Origin: JAAFIP01 sp043718065
Lineage (GTDB): Bacteria > Pseudomonadota > Gammaproteobacteria > Burkholderiales > Burkholderiaceae_C
Length of the DNA stretch: 41,578 bases
Direction of reading: 5' to 3'
Assembly (NCBI GenBank): GCA_043718065.1
Contig: JAYSWJ010000028.1
Span: 1 to 41,578 of the forward strand
Part shown: piece after piece, positions 1 through 7,017 of the stretch
How the letters are laid out: each line of letters starts with the position of its first letter
Position numbering within the stretch: the stretch's first letter is position 1
Notes under the pieces: generated by a model
Told to the model about the DNA's origin: nothing
The model's input: the letters and a program-made list of their open reading frames with translations, nothing else
The model's database searches: none
Made by a program: the position numbers and the translations under genes

Positions 1-29
1 GTGGAGCGCAGCAACGTTCGGTATGCCTA

Positions 30-205
30 TGACAAACAATAAAGGGCCGCAGGTCCGTTTGGCATGGGCATGCCGTGCGGTGCTGTGTGACCGCGAGGTA
101 ATAGGAGGACAGCAAAAGGCCCAATGAACCGTACAGTGCTACGTGACCGCGAGATGCCAAGATAGTAAAAGGGCCAATGAACCGCACAGTGCTGTGCAGT
201 GCTAC
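30..205 (+). repeat. Degenerate repeat patch upstream of the MFS gene
   Basis: Three related segments are visible. Positions 30-98 hold a roughly 70-bp sequence that recurs on the opposite strand at 24855-24924. Positions 112-153 and 165-205 are two similar units sharing AAAAGG, CCAATGAACCG and CAGTGCT, and 112-153 ends in GTGACCGCGAG like the first segment. No credible gene is seen in positions 1-276. The patch is probably a decayed dispersed intergenic repeat; its function is unknown. Confidence 0.6.
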
Positions 206-276
206 GCATTCGTCTAGGCTAAGATGTCACCATTAACACCGCTACTCTAAACGCAACCTCTACGACCACTATCCCT

Positions 277-1503
277 TTGCGCAAAGACGCCCACGTTATG
301 GGGCTGGTGGGTTTAGCGCATGCCAGTTCGCACTTTGGCCACATGCTGTTGCCACCTATGTTCCCGATTTTTATGCGTGATTTTTCGTTGTCATTCTCGC
401 AAGTGGGCTTGTTGATGACGGTGTTTTTTGTAGTGTCGGGCATGGGCCAGGCATTGGCAGGGTTCTTGGTGGATAAGGTAGGTGCGCGGCCTGTGCTGTT
501 TCCGGCGCTGGGCATATTTGCAGCGGCCAGCGGGGTGGCGTCCATGGCCACTGGCTATGCGGGGCTGGTAGCCGCTGCTGCGCTGGCAGGGCTGGGCAAT
601 GCGTCGTTTCACCCGGTGGACTACACAATTTTGAACCAGCGTGTGTCAAGCCCGCGCATTGGCCATGCGTTCAGTGTGCACGGGTTAACGGGCAGCTTGG
701 GTTGGGCGCTGGCGCCGCCATTTTTTGTGTTGATGCTGTGGTTGGCTGACTGGCGTACGGCCTATGTGGTGGCAGCAGGCTTGTATGTGCTGGTGCTGCT
801 GGTCATGGTGTTAAACCGTTCCCAACTAGTGACCGATATTGTGGTGCGACAGGCTGACCCATCTGACCCATCTGTGCCAGAGGCCAGTACGCTGGCGTTT
901 TTAAAGCTGCCTGTGGTGTGGTGGTGCTTTGGGTTCTTTTTGCTCAGCACGATGACGTTGGCTATGGTGCAAAGCTACTCGGTGTCGCTGCTGCAAATAG
1001 TGCACAAGGTAAGTTTTAGCGCAGCTACCACCACGCTCACGGCGTACATGCTGTGTAGCGCGCTGGGCATGCTGGTGGGTGGTTTTGTAGCGGCGCGCAG
1101 GGCGCAGCATAGCGACCGTATTGTCGCTTTGTGCATGGCCGCTGGTGCCGCGTGCATGGCGCTTGCCGCAACCGCTTGGCTGGGCGCTGTGGGCACCATG
1201 GTGCTGTTGGCCGCTACAGGTTTTGCTGTAGGCATTGGTGGCCCTAGCCGTGACATGATGATAAAAAAAGCTGCGCCTAAAGGGGCTACAGGTCGTGTGT
1301 ACGGCACGGTGTATTCTGGGCTGGATGTAGGCTTTGCCATATCGCCGCTGCTGTTTGGCACGCTGATGGACCGCGGCATGACCACGGCCACCCTAGTGGG
1401 CGGCGCGCTGGTGCTACTGCTGTCCGTAGGCGCCGCGCTAGCAGTAGGGCGGCGCACTGCGCTGCAGCAGCTATGCGGTACGCGCACGGCGTTTAACACG
1501 TAA
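277..1503 (+). CDS. MFS transporter
   Basis: This is a 408-residue major facilitator superfamily permease of about 12 hydrophobic segments, expected in the inner membrane; the substrate cannot be read from sequence. A motif A-like loop (GFLVDKVGARP) follows the second segment, as is typical of MFS proteins. The start is uncertain: TTG at 277 is the first usable codon, ATG at 298 would also keep the first membrane segment, and neither has a clear ribosome binding site. The reading frame stays open back to 223 without ATG, GTG or TTG, while an ATG at 224 is out of frame, so a small indel or a rare start codon is possible. It stands alone, followed by a dispersed repeat. Confidence 0.85.
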   Translation: MRKDAHVMGLVGLAHASSHFGHMLLPPMFPIFMRDFSLSFSQVGLLMTVFFVVSGMGQALAGFLVDKVGARPVLFPALGIFAAASGVASMATGYAGLVAAAALAGLGNASFHPVDYTILNQRVSSPRIGHAFSVHGLTGSLGWALAPPFFVLMLWLADWRTAYVVAAGLYVLVLLVMVLNRSQLVTDIVVRQADPSDPSVPEASTLAFLKLPVVWWCFGFFLLSTMTLAMVQSYSVSLLQIVHKVSFSAATTTLTAYMLCSALGMLVGGFVAARRAQHSDRIVALCMAAGAACMALAATAWLGAVGTMVLLAATGFAVGIGGPSRDMMIKKAAPKGATGRVYGTVYSGLDVGFAISPLLFGTLMDRGMTTATLVGGALVLLLSVGAALAVGRRTALQQLCGTRTAFNT

Positions 1504-1520
1504 ATTTATGTATTAAATGC

Positions 1521-1562
1521 TACTAATTCAGTAGCTGCTTGAGCAGTATTTACGCAGGTTAT
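1521..1562 (+). repeat. CTGCTTGAGCAG-family repeat, copy 1
   Basis: This copy has the core TAGCTGCTTGAGCAG followed by a diverged TATTTACGCAGGTTA. It starts about 17 bases after the stop of the MFS gene and points in the gene's direction. The core is a short dyad (CTGCT, TG, AGCAG). Confidence 0.75.
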
Positions 1563-1675
1563 CACTAGTATGAGTCCGCATTTGCTTACGACTTTTGCGT
1601 AACAAGTAGGCTTTGTAAGCGGGTTGCGCCGTAGTATCAAGATTCTCTTTCACCCTACTATGGAGTATCTTCAAA

Positions 1676-2251
1676 ATGGCACTGCAATCCCCCTTCTTCA
1701 GCAATTCAAAGCGCGATTTAGATCAAGCTTTATCTACTACTACCAACAGTGCATCGGCCCGCCACACCAGCACATCACCCATTACGCCAGCCCAGTCTGC
1801 AACACCAGCGGCTACGACAATGCCCGAGGCAGCTTCCAAGCCCGGCGAAAGCAAGTTAACGGTAGGGCCCAATATCAAACTGAAAGGCGTAGAAATTACC
1901 GACTGTGATACTTTGGTGGTTGAAGGCGCTGTAGAAGCCACTATGGATTCACGCGTGATTCAGATTGCGGAGTCGGGTTCTTTCACTGGTTCAGCCGAGA
2001 TTGATATTGCTGAAATTCGCGGCACCTTTAGCGGCACATTAACCGTGCGCCAAAAGCTGATGATTTACTCCACAGGCAAAGTCAAAGGCAAAATTCGCTA
2101 CGGCAAAGTGGTGATTGAAGAGGGTGGACAGCTATCGGGCGAGATTGAGTTTGGTGCAGCGTCTAACCAAACGTCAAACCAGAGCAGAACGCCTGTGACG
2201 TCGCAGCCATCGCCGCAGTCTAACGTGATGGGCTTGAAAGCTGCCGCTTAA
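1676..2251 (+). CDS. Bactofilin family cytoskeletal protein
   Basis: The 191-residue product is a bactofilin, a polymer-forming scaffold protein usually found at the inner membrane and used for cell shape or for positioning other proteins. The beta-helical bactofilin core lies at about residues 60-160, with the repeating pattern typical of the family (VEGAVEATMDS, then GSFTGSAEIDIAEIRGTFSG, then GKVKGKIRYGKVVIEEGGQL). The flanks are rich in Ser, Thr, Gln and Pro, as is usual for bactofilin tails. A GGAG motif about 11 bases upstream supports ATG 1676. No peptidase or other partner gene of the M23 type, common beside bactofilins, is adjacent. Confidence 0.88.
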   Translation: MALQSPFFSNSKRDLDQALSTTTNSASARHTSTSPITPAQSATPAATTMPEAASKPGESKLTVGPNIKLKGVEITDCDTLVVEGAVEATMDSRVIQIAESGSFTGSAEIDIAEIRGTFSGTLTVRQKLMIYSTGKVKGKIRYGKVVIEEGGQLSGEIEFGAASNQTSNQSRTPVTSQPSPQSNVMGLKAAA

Positions 2252-2340
2252 AGCCGCTGAATAACTACGCATCAACCCACACAATAGTCCGCTGGCGCTC
2301 AGCCTAGGCGAAGGTGCTGCGTAGCCCAAGCATGCCAGTC

Positions 2341-2370
2341 GTGCCGCCTATCTAGCCAGATTGGCGGCAC
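2341..2370 (+). promoter_or_regulatory. Perfect-arm hairpin just before the ThDP enzyme start
   Basis: GTGCCGCC (2341-2348) and GGCGGCAC (2363-2370) are perfect complements. Inside them ATCT and AGAT pair across an AGCC loop, with one T-T mismatch between the two stems. The structure ends 9 bases before the ATG at 2380, where a ribosome binding site would lie, and no other Shine-Dalgarno is obvious. It may be an operator or a translation-control hairpin; a terminator is less likely because no T run follows. Confidence 0.6.
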
Positions 2371-2379
2371 AATCTGTGT

Positions 2380-4134
2380 ATGACACCACAGACCCCCGAA
2401 CTTTTTAGCTCAGTCCTACCTTCACCTCGCCTTGCAGGCCATCTGCTGGTGGAATGTTTGATAGCGCAAGGCGTAACGCACGCCTTTGGCGTACCTGGTG
2501 AAAGCTATCTGGCCGTGCTGGATGGCCTGCATGCGCACCGCGACCACATTCAATTTATCACTTGCCGCCAAGAGGGCGGTGCAGCCTTTATGGCCGAGGC
2601 TGCAGGCAAGCTGACGGGCCGCCCCTGTGTGTGCATGGTGACACGCGGGCCGGGTGCCACCAACGCGTCGATTGGCGTGCACACTGCGTTTCAAGACAGC
2701 ACGCCCATGGTACTGCTGGTGGGCGACGTGGCTAGCGACATGCGTGACCGCGAGGCTTTTCAAGAAGTAGAGTACCTTAGTTTTTTTAAGTCGATGACCA
2801 AGCGGGTGGAGCGCATTGACGATGCCCGCCGTATTCCAGAATACATTGCACGCGCTTTTGCCACTGCCATGAACGGCCGCCCAGGCCCTGTAGTGCTAGT
2901 GCTGCCCGAAGACATGCTGACGCAGATGGTGACTGCCGCACCGCTGCCACGTGTAGAGCCCGTACAAGCCTGGAGCGACCCGGGCGCACTGCGCACTCTG
3001 CGCGAGATGCTACTAAAAGCGCAGCGCCCCATCGTCATAGCCGGTGGCGGCGGCTGGACAGTGCAGGCTGCCCAAGCGCTGCAACGCTTTGCCGAAAACT
3101 GGCAACTGCCAGTGACCAATGCGTTTAGGTTTCAAGACACGTTTGATAATTTTCACCCGCTGTACGCTGGCGATGTAGGCATAGGCATCAACCCCGCGCT
3201 AGCGCAGCGTGTGCGAGACAGCGACTTGGTCATTGCCATCGGCCCCCGCTTAGGCGAGATGACCACGGGTGGCTACACCTTGCTAGAAGCCCCGCGCCCC
3301 AAGCAAAAATTAGTGCATATCCACGCCAGCGCCGAAGAGCTAGGCCGCGTGTACCAAGCCGACCTGGCCATCTGCGCCACTATGAATGCCGCCGCTCGCA
3401 GCCTAGAAGTGTTGACCGCACCCGTAACACTGGCATGGAGCCAGCACACAGTAGCCGCCAACGCAGACTATCTAGCCTGCGCCACGCCGCAATCCTTGCC
3501 CGGCTTGCCGTGGGACACTGACGGTGGCGCACTGGGCAGCATCAACATGCCGTACATTGTGCAAACCTTGCAAAAGCACCTGCCGCCTAGCGCCGTCATT
3601 ACCAACGGCGCAGGCAACTTTGCCAGCTGGGTACACCGTTACTTCAAATTTCACGGTTTGGCTAAAGGCTTTAAAACTCAAGTAGCCCCTACCAGCGGCA
3701 GCATGGGCGCAGGTGTGCCCGCAGGCATAGCGGCCCACATCATCACCGGGCGCGTAGCATTTACCATCGCAGGCGATGGCGACTTTTTAATGACCGGGCA
3801 AGAGCTAGCCACTGCCGCCCAGTATGGAGCTAAAAGCATTGTGCTGCTGCTAAACAACGGCACCTACGGCACCATCCGCATGCACCAAGAGCGCGAGTAT
3901 CCGCACAACATCAGCGGCTCAAATTTACGCAACCCCGACTTTGCTGCACTGGCGCGTGCCTATGGGTACGTGGGCGTTAGTATCACGCATACGGATGAAT
4001 TTGAAGCGCAGTTGACAGCTGCTTTGGCTAGGGCAGAGGGCACGTTGATTGAGCTGATGATTAGCCCGGAGGTGATCAGCACGCGGGGTACTTTGTCGGC
4101 TATTACGTTGAAGGCTTTGGAGGGTAGGGGTTGA
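2380..4134 (+). CDS. Thiamine diphosphate-dependent acetolactate synthase-like enzyme
   Basis: The 584-residue protein has the three domains of the acetolactate synthase/pyruvate oxidase family: a pyrimidine-binding domain (about 15-180) with the catalytic Glu at E65 in TCRQEGGAAF, a central domain (about 200-330), and a pyrophosphate-binding domain (about 385-560) with GDG at 465-467 and the Asn pair 492-493 that closes the ThDP metal motif. It probably decarboxylates a 2-oxo acid, but the substrate cannot be fixed: the gene stands alone, with no ilvN-type regulatory subunit next to it. That argues against the biosynthetic IlvB and for a catabolic paralogue. The start at 2380 lacks a good ribosome binding site and follows a hairpin. 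Confidence 0.88.
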   Translation: MTPQTPELFSSVLPSPRLAGHLLVECLIAQGVTHAFGVPGESYLAVLDGLHAHRDHIQFITCRQEGGAAFMAEAAGKLTGRPCVCMVTRGPGATNASIGVHTAFQDSTPMVLLVGDVASDMRDREAFQEVEYLSFFKSMTKRVERIDDARRIPEYIARAFATAMNGRPGPVVLVLPEDMLTQMVTAAPLPRVEPVQAWSDPGALRTLREMLLKAQRPIVIAGGGGWTVQAAQALQRFAENWQLPVTNAFRFQDTFDNFHPLYAGDVGIGINPALAQRVRDSDLVIAIGPRLGEMTTGGYTLLEAPRPKQKLVHIHASAEELGRVYQADLAICATMNAAARSLEVLTAPVTLAWSQHTVAANADYLACATPQSLPGLPWDTDGGALGSINMPYIVQTLQKHLPPSAVITNGAGNFASWVHRYFKFHGLAKGFKTQVAPTSGSMGAGVPAGIAAHIITGRVAFTIAGDGDFLMTGQELATAAQYGAKSIVLLLNNGTYGTIRMHQEREYPHNISGSNLRNPDFAALARAYGYVGVSITHTDEFEAQLTAALARAEGTLIELMISPEVISTRGTLSAITLKALEGRG

Positions 4135-4242
4135 AGATTGATGTTCTTGCATTGTGAGCTGCAGCGATGGAAGAAGTCACGCTCCTTCACCGCTTGGCTG
4201 ATGTGGTGGGTAATCGTGTCGTATCAGCTAAGTCTCTGGGCG

Positions 4243-4314
4243 GTGAGATAGCGTATGCCAACCGCCCTCATACTGGGGTACCAGAAATCGGGCGGTCGGC
4301 ATGCGCTATCTCAC
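4243..4314. repeat. 72-nt long inverted repeat (25-bp stem)
   Basis: The left arm 4243-4267 (starting GTGAGATAGCG) and right arm 4290-4314 (ending CGCTATCTCAC) pair over 25 positions with two mismatches that become G-U wobbles in RNA. Inside the loop CTGG (4273-4276) and CCAG (4281-4284) pair across GGTA. No T tract flanks it on either strand, so it is not a standard intrinsic terminator, though it could still end or protect the convergent transcripts. It could also be a small palindromic repeat element. Confidence 0.8.
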
Positions 4315-4556
4315 TTGCGGCCAAAGTAGCGCGAGACCGGTAGTCACCGGAAAATCTATGACGAAACTACGCCCAGTCACCATATAACCGTCCCCGGCGC
4401 GCGGGCTGTCCAAACCAAGCAAAGAATAATGTGACGAGTCGGGGCCGTCTCGATGAAAAATACGCAGAGAGGCGCGCGGTACAAAAGTTAGCCCGGTGCA
4501 ACCCAGTTTCGCGCGTGTTCTCGGAGTATTTTTGCAGCGAGATGCCCGGCTCGAGT

Positions 4557-4621
4557 CCAGCTTACCGGAGATACCGTTAGCCCAGATACCAGCTTTCCGG
4601 CGATAAACTTTAGCCCAGAGA
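4557..4621. repeat. Tandem repeat, two units of 32-33 bp
   Basis: Unit one (4557-4588) begins CCAGCTTACCGGAGATA and unit two (4589-4621) begins CCAGCTTTCCGGCGATAA; both end in TTAGCCCAGA or TTTAGCCCAGA. The unit is diverged, so the duplication is old or has been kept for a reason. It lies just downstream of the minus-strand gene at 4647. Confidence 0.65.
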
Positions 4622-4646
4622 CCAACCCAATAGCACCCAACAAAGA

Positions 4647-4976
4647 TTAAATATCGTCAGTAGGCTCAGGTGCCTGCTCAGCCGCAGGACGCGACTCGTA
4701 GACTCGGTGCCCCGGCTTGGCCAAAACCTCCACGTACACGCTGGCATGCCCCTCTTTGGCTACCACATCTACTTGCGCAATCAACGACGCTAAATGTACA
4801 GACACAGCCGACGCAGCATCAGCCCCAGCCTTGCAGTCAAAATCCCAAAAGTCAACGTCTTTAGGCAGTGACACGCCACGGCAGCGCTTAACATATTTGC
4901 GAATGTCGTGTTTAGCGGCTTCCAGCACGCGGTCAGCATTTTTGCCTTCTATTTGTAACGGGTAAGTTTTTTTCAT
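4647..4976 (-). CDS. DUF6172-like conserved hypothetical protein
   Basis: This 109-residue basic protein opens MKKTYPLQIEGKNADRVLEA and carries KHDIRKYVKRCRG and DFWDFDCKAG. The pattern resembles the uncharacterised DUF6172 family as I remember it; this is recognition from memory, not a search. It has no signal peptide or membrane segment, so it is probably cytoplasmic. It is the last gene of a minus-strand set (nfeD, paraslipin, DUF2237, this gene), 23 bases after DUF2237. No function is assigned. Confidence 0.7.
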   Translation of the reverse strand: MKKTYPLQIEGKNADRVLEAAKHDIRKYVKRCRGVSLPKDVDFWDFDCKAGADAASAVSVHLASLIAQVDVVAKEGHASVYVEVLAKPGHRVYESRPAAEQAPEPTDDI

Positions 4977-4999
4977 CAGGGTGGTTCAGGTATTCGAAG

Positions 5000-5371
5000 T
5001 CAAGTAATTGCGGTCTGGTAGGCATGTTTGCGCAAGTCGTCAATGCTAACAAACTCTAGTGCCTTCTCATGCGTGCATTCCAAAACAACTGGCGGAGCGA
5101 CGCCAGCCGCTAGCGCCTCTTTCCAGCGGTTCGCACACAGGCACCAGCGGTCGCCAGCTTTCAGGCCCACAAACCTAAACTCGGGCTGCGGCGTCATCAA
5201 ATCATTACCACGCTGCAGCGAATACACCAAAAACTCTTGCGTCACCCGCGCACAGATCACGTGCGAGCCGTGGTCGTGCGCGTCTGTTTTGCAGCAACCA
5301 TCACGGAAGAACCCCGTCAGCGGGTCATAAGAGCAGGGCACCAGTGGGGTGCCTAAAACATTGTGGGCCAT
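5000..5371 (-). CDS. DUF2237 family protein
   Basis: The 123-residue product matches the DUF2237 pattern closely: NVLGTPLVPCSYDPLTGFFRDGCC near the N-terminus, a central VICARVTQEFLVYS and RGNDLMTPQPEFRF, then LKAGDRWCLCANRWKEA and PPVVLECTHEKALE. Several Cys residues and an invariant-looking WCLC suggest metal binding or a structural role, but no reaction is established for the family. It begins 2 bases after the paraslipin stop, so the two are almost certainly co-transcribed and perhaps translationally coupled. Confidence 0.85.
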   Translation of the reverse strand: MAHNVLGTPLVPCSYDPLTGFFRDGCCKTDAHDHGSHVICARVTQEFLVYSLQRGNDLMTPQPEFRFVGLKAGDRWCLCANRWKEALAAGVAPPVVLECTHEKALEFVSIDDLRKHAYQTAIT

Positions 5372-5373
5372 GG

Positions 5374-6285
5374 CTACTTCTGTTGGGTTTGAATCATCTT
5401 CATGGCTGAGGCGATCAGCGTACTAACCTGCGTCATGTCACTGGGCACAATTAAAGTGGTGGCAGCGTCTGCAGCTACTTTACTGTACGCTTCTACGGCC
5501 TTTTCAGCTACTTTTAGCTGCACTGCCTGCTCGCCACCGGGCAGGCGAATGGCGGCTGCAATACGCTCGATGGCGCCTGCAGTGGCGTCTGCTACTGCGG
5601 TAATCGACGCGGCCTCGCCCTGTGCGTTGTTGATAACAGCTTGCTTCTCGCCCTCAGAGCGGGCAATAAATGCCTCGCGTTCGCCGGTGGCAATGTTGAT
5701 CTGCTCTTGGCGGCGGCCCTCAGACGCGGCAATCAACGCGCGCTTGCCACGCTCAGCGGTAATCTGCGCTTGCATAGCGTGCAAAATTTCTTTCGGCGGG
5801 GTTAAATCTTTGATCTCGTAGCGCAACACCTTCACGCCCCAGTTCAGCGCGGCCTCGTCAATAGCGGCTACCACCTGCGCGTTGATAATGTCGCGCTCTT
5901 CAAAGGTTTTGTCTAGCTCCAGCTTACCAATCACGCTGCGCAGCGAGGTTTGCGCTAGCTGGCTGATGGCCAAAATGTAGTTGCTTGACCCGTAGCTGGC
6001 GCGCTGTGCATCGGTCACCTGAAAATACAAAATACCGTCTACCTGCAACTGCGTGTTGTCACGCGTGATACACACTTGGCTAGCAATGTCCAATGGAATT
6101 TCTTTCAGGCTGTGTTTGTAGGCTACTTTGTCGATAAACGGCATGACAAAATTAAGCCCTGGTGTCAATGTACCGTGGTATTTGCCCAGCCGTTCTAGCA
6201 CCCACGCATTAGTTTGCGGCACTACCTTGACGGTTTTGACAATAAATATGATGGCTAGCACCAGTAAAACGATTGCAAATTCCAT
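5374..6285 (-). CDS. qmcA: SPFH/Band 7 paraslipin (QmcA/stomatin-like)
   Basis: The 303-residue membrane-anchored SPFH protein has one N-terminal transmembrane segment (about 2-20), the Band 7/PHB domain (about 20-190, with LGKYHGTLTPGLNFVMPFID and ITRDNTQLQVDGILYFQVTD) and an Ala/Glu-rich coiled-coil region before the C-terminus. Such proteins form large ring-like oligomers in the inner membrane, organise membrane microdomains and often work with the FtsH protease. The pairing with nfeD directly upstream is the classical stomatin-NfeD operon arrangement. A GGAGGA motif upstream of ATG 6285 supports the start. Confidence 0.92.
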   Translation of the reverse strand: MEFAIVLLVLAIIFIVKTVKVVPQTNAWVLERLGKYHGTLTPGLNFVMPFIDKVAYKHSLKEIPLDIASQVCITRDNTQLQVDGILYFQVTDAQRASYGSSNYILAISQLAQTSLRSVIGKLELDKTFEERDIINAQVVAAIDEAALNWGVKVLRYEIKDLTPPKEILHAMQAQITAERGKRALIAASEGRRQEQINIATGEREAFIARSEGEKQAVINNAQGEAASITAVADATAGAIERIAAAIRLPGGEQAVQLKVAEKAVEAYSKVAADAATTLIVPSDMTQVSTLIASAMKMIQTQQK

Positions 6286-6352
6286 AAATCCTCCGTTAAT
6301 TTAAATATAAAGCGAGACTAATTATTTTTTAATTATTGTGTGTTGGGTTGTG

Positions 6353-6412
6353 GCCAAGGCTGGTTGCCAAGGCTGGTTGCCAAGCTGGTTGCTAAGCTGG
6401 TTGCTAAGCGGG
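6353..6412. repeat. 12-13 bp tandem repeat spanning the nfeD stop codon
   Basis: Units GCCAAGGCTGGTT (two copies), GCCAAGCTGGTT and GCTAAGCTGGTT are followed by a partial unit. On the minus strand the partial unit contains the TAG stop of nfeD (6404-6406). The number of units therefore sets the sequence just past the gene end and the spacing to the paraslipin gene. Arrays of this type change length by slippage. Confidence 0.8.
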
Positions 6413-6829
6413 TAGCACCACCAGCGTAGAACCTTTAATTTCTTGCACGCGGTAGCTACCCGGCATGTGCGCCACACCCGGTGCCGCCATGACAGCCCAT
6501 TGCGCACCACGGTACTTTACCGACGCACTGCCGTCTTCGTTCCATGCATCCACCACCACCGTGGCACCCACGTCTTGGTTGACATCTGGGTTAGCCTCAG
6601 CACGTACGGCGCTAGGTTGTTTTATTTTGTACAGATGCCAAGCCAGCGTGGCACCGCCGCCAATTAGGGCCGCTATGATGATTTGCGGCGTAAGCGCAAA
6701 GCCTAGATGCGCAGCCAGTGCGCCAGCTACCAGCCCTATCGAGATCATAAGTAAGTAAAACGTGCCTGTCGTCAGCTCGGCAATCATTACTACTACTGCT
6801 AACACCCACCAAATAGTCGATAACGCCAT
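6404..6829 (-). CDS. nfeD: NfeD family membrane protein
   Basis: The product is a 141-residue short NfeD (without the ClpP-like protease domain). Hydrophobic segments fill about residues 1-75 (WWVLAVVVMIAELTTGTFYLL, LMISIGLVAGALAAHLGF and IIIAALIGGGATLAW), and the C-terminal OB-fold NfeD domain covers about 85-141 (GATVVVDAWNEDGSASVKYRGAQW and GSYRVQEIKGSTLVVLPA). The start ATG at 6829 is chosen because an excellent AGGAGG lies 6 bases upstream; the frame stays open for 23 more codons without a better site. It is first in the minus-strand set with the SPFH paraslipin, its usual partner. Confidence 0.9.
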   Translation of the reverse strand: MALSTIWWVLAVVVMIAELTTGTFYLLMISIGLVAGALAAHLGFALTPQIIIAALIGGGATLAWHLYKIKQPSAVRAEANPDVNQDVGATVVVDAWNEDGSASVKYRGAQWAVMAAPGVAHMPGSYRVQEIKGSTLVVLPA

Positions 6830-7017
6830 AATTGGCCTCCTTGTCTGTGATGCACCACATTCTGAGGCAAAACTGGCCGCTTGCAAGGCATCTGACACAG
6901 AATATCTTTACACTTCGCAATTCATCTGGTTTTAACACCAGACATCCCAGTGCGTAGCTGGGGCCATCACCCAGCCATTGTGCTGGTTTATCTATTTCAC
7001 CGCTGCATGGAACTGGC

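Larger units (their letters stand above)
4135..4646. other. 512-bp non-coding stretch between convergent genes
   Basis: No credible gene is seen on either strand. The stretch holds a long stem-loop (4243-4314) and a two-unit tandem repeat (4557-4621). A looser relative of the repeat unit (ACCGGA followed by GCCCAGTCACC) lies at about 4345-4380, and a shorter one (GTTAGCCCGGTGCAACCCAG) at about 4486-4505. The sequence between them is unremarkable and could be a decayed mobile or repeat element. Confidence 0.6.

Noticed and set aside
1624..1908. Alternative frame over the bactofilin start
   Set aside because: It overlaps the bactofilin gene, which has the ribosome binding site and a clear domain.
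6830..6898. N-terminal extension of NfeD
   Set aside because: A strong AGGAGG 6 bases before ATG 6829 and the first membrane segment fix the start there.
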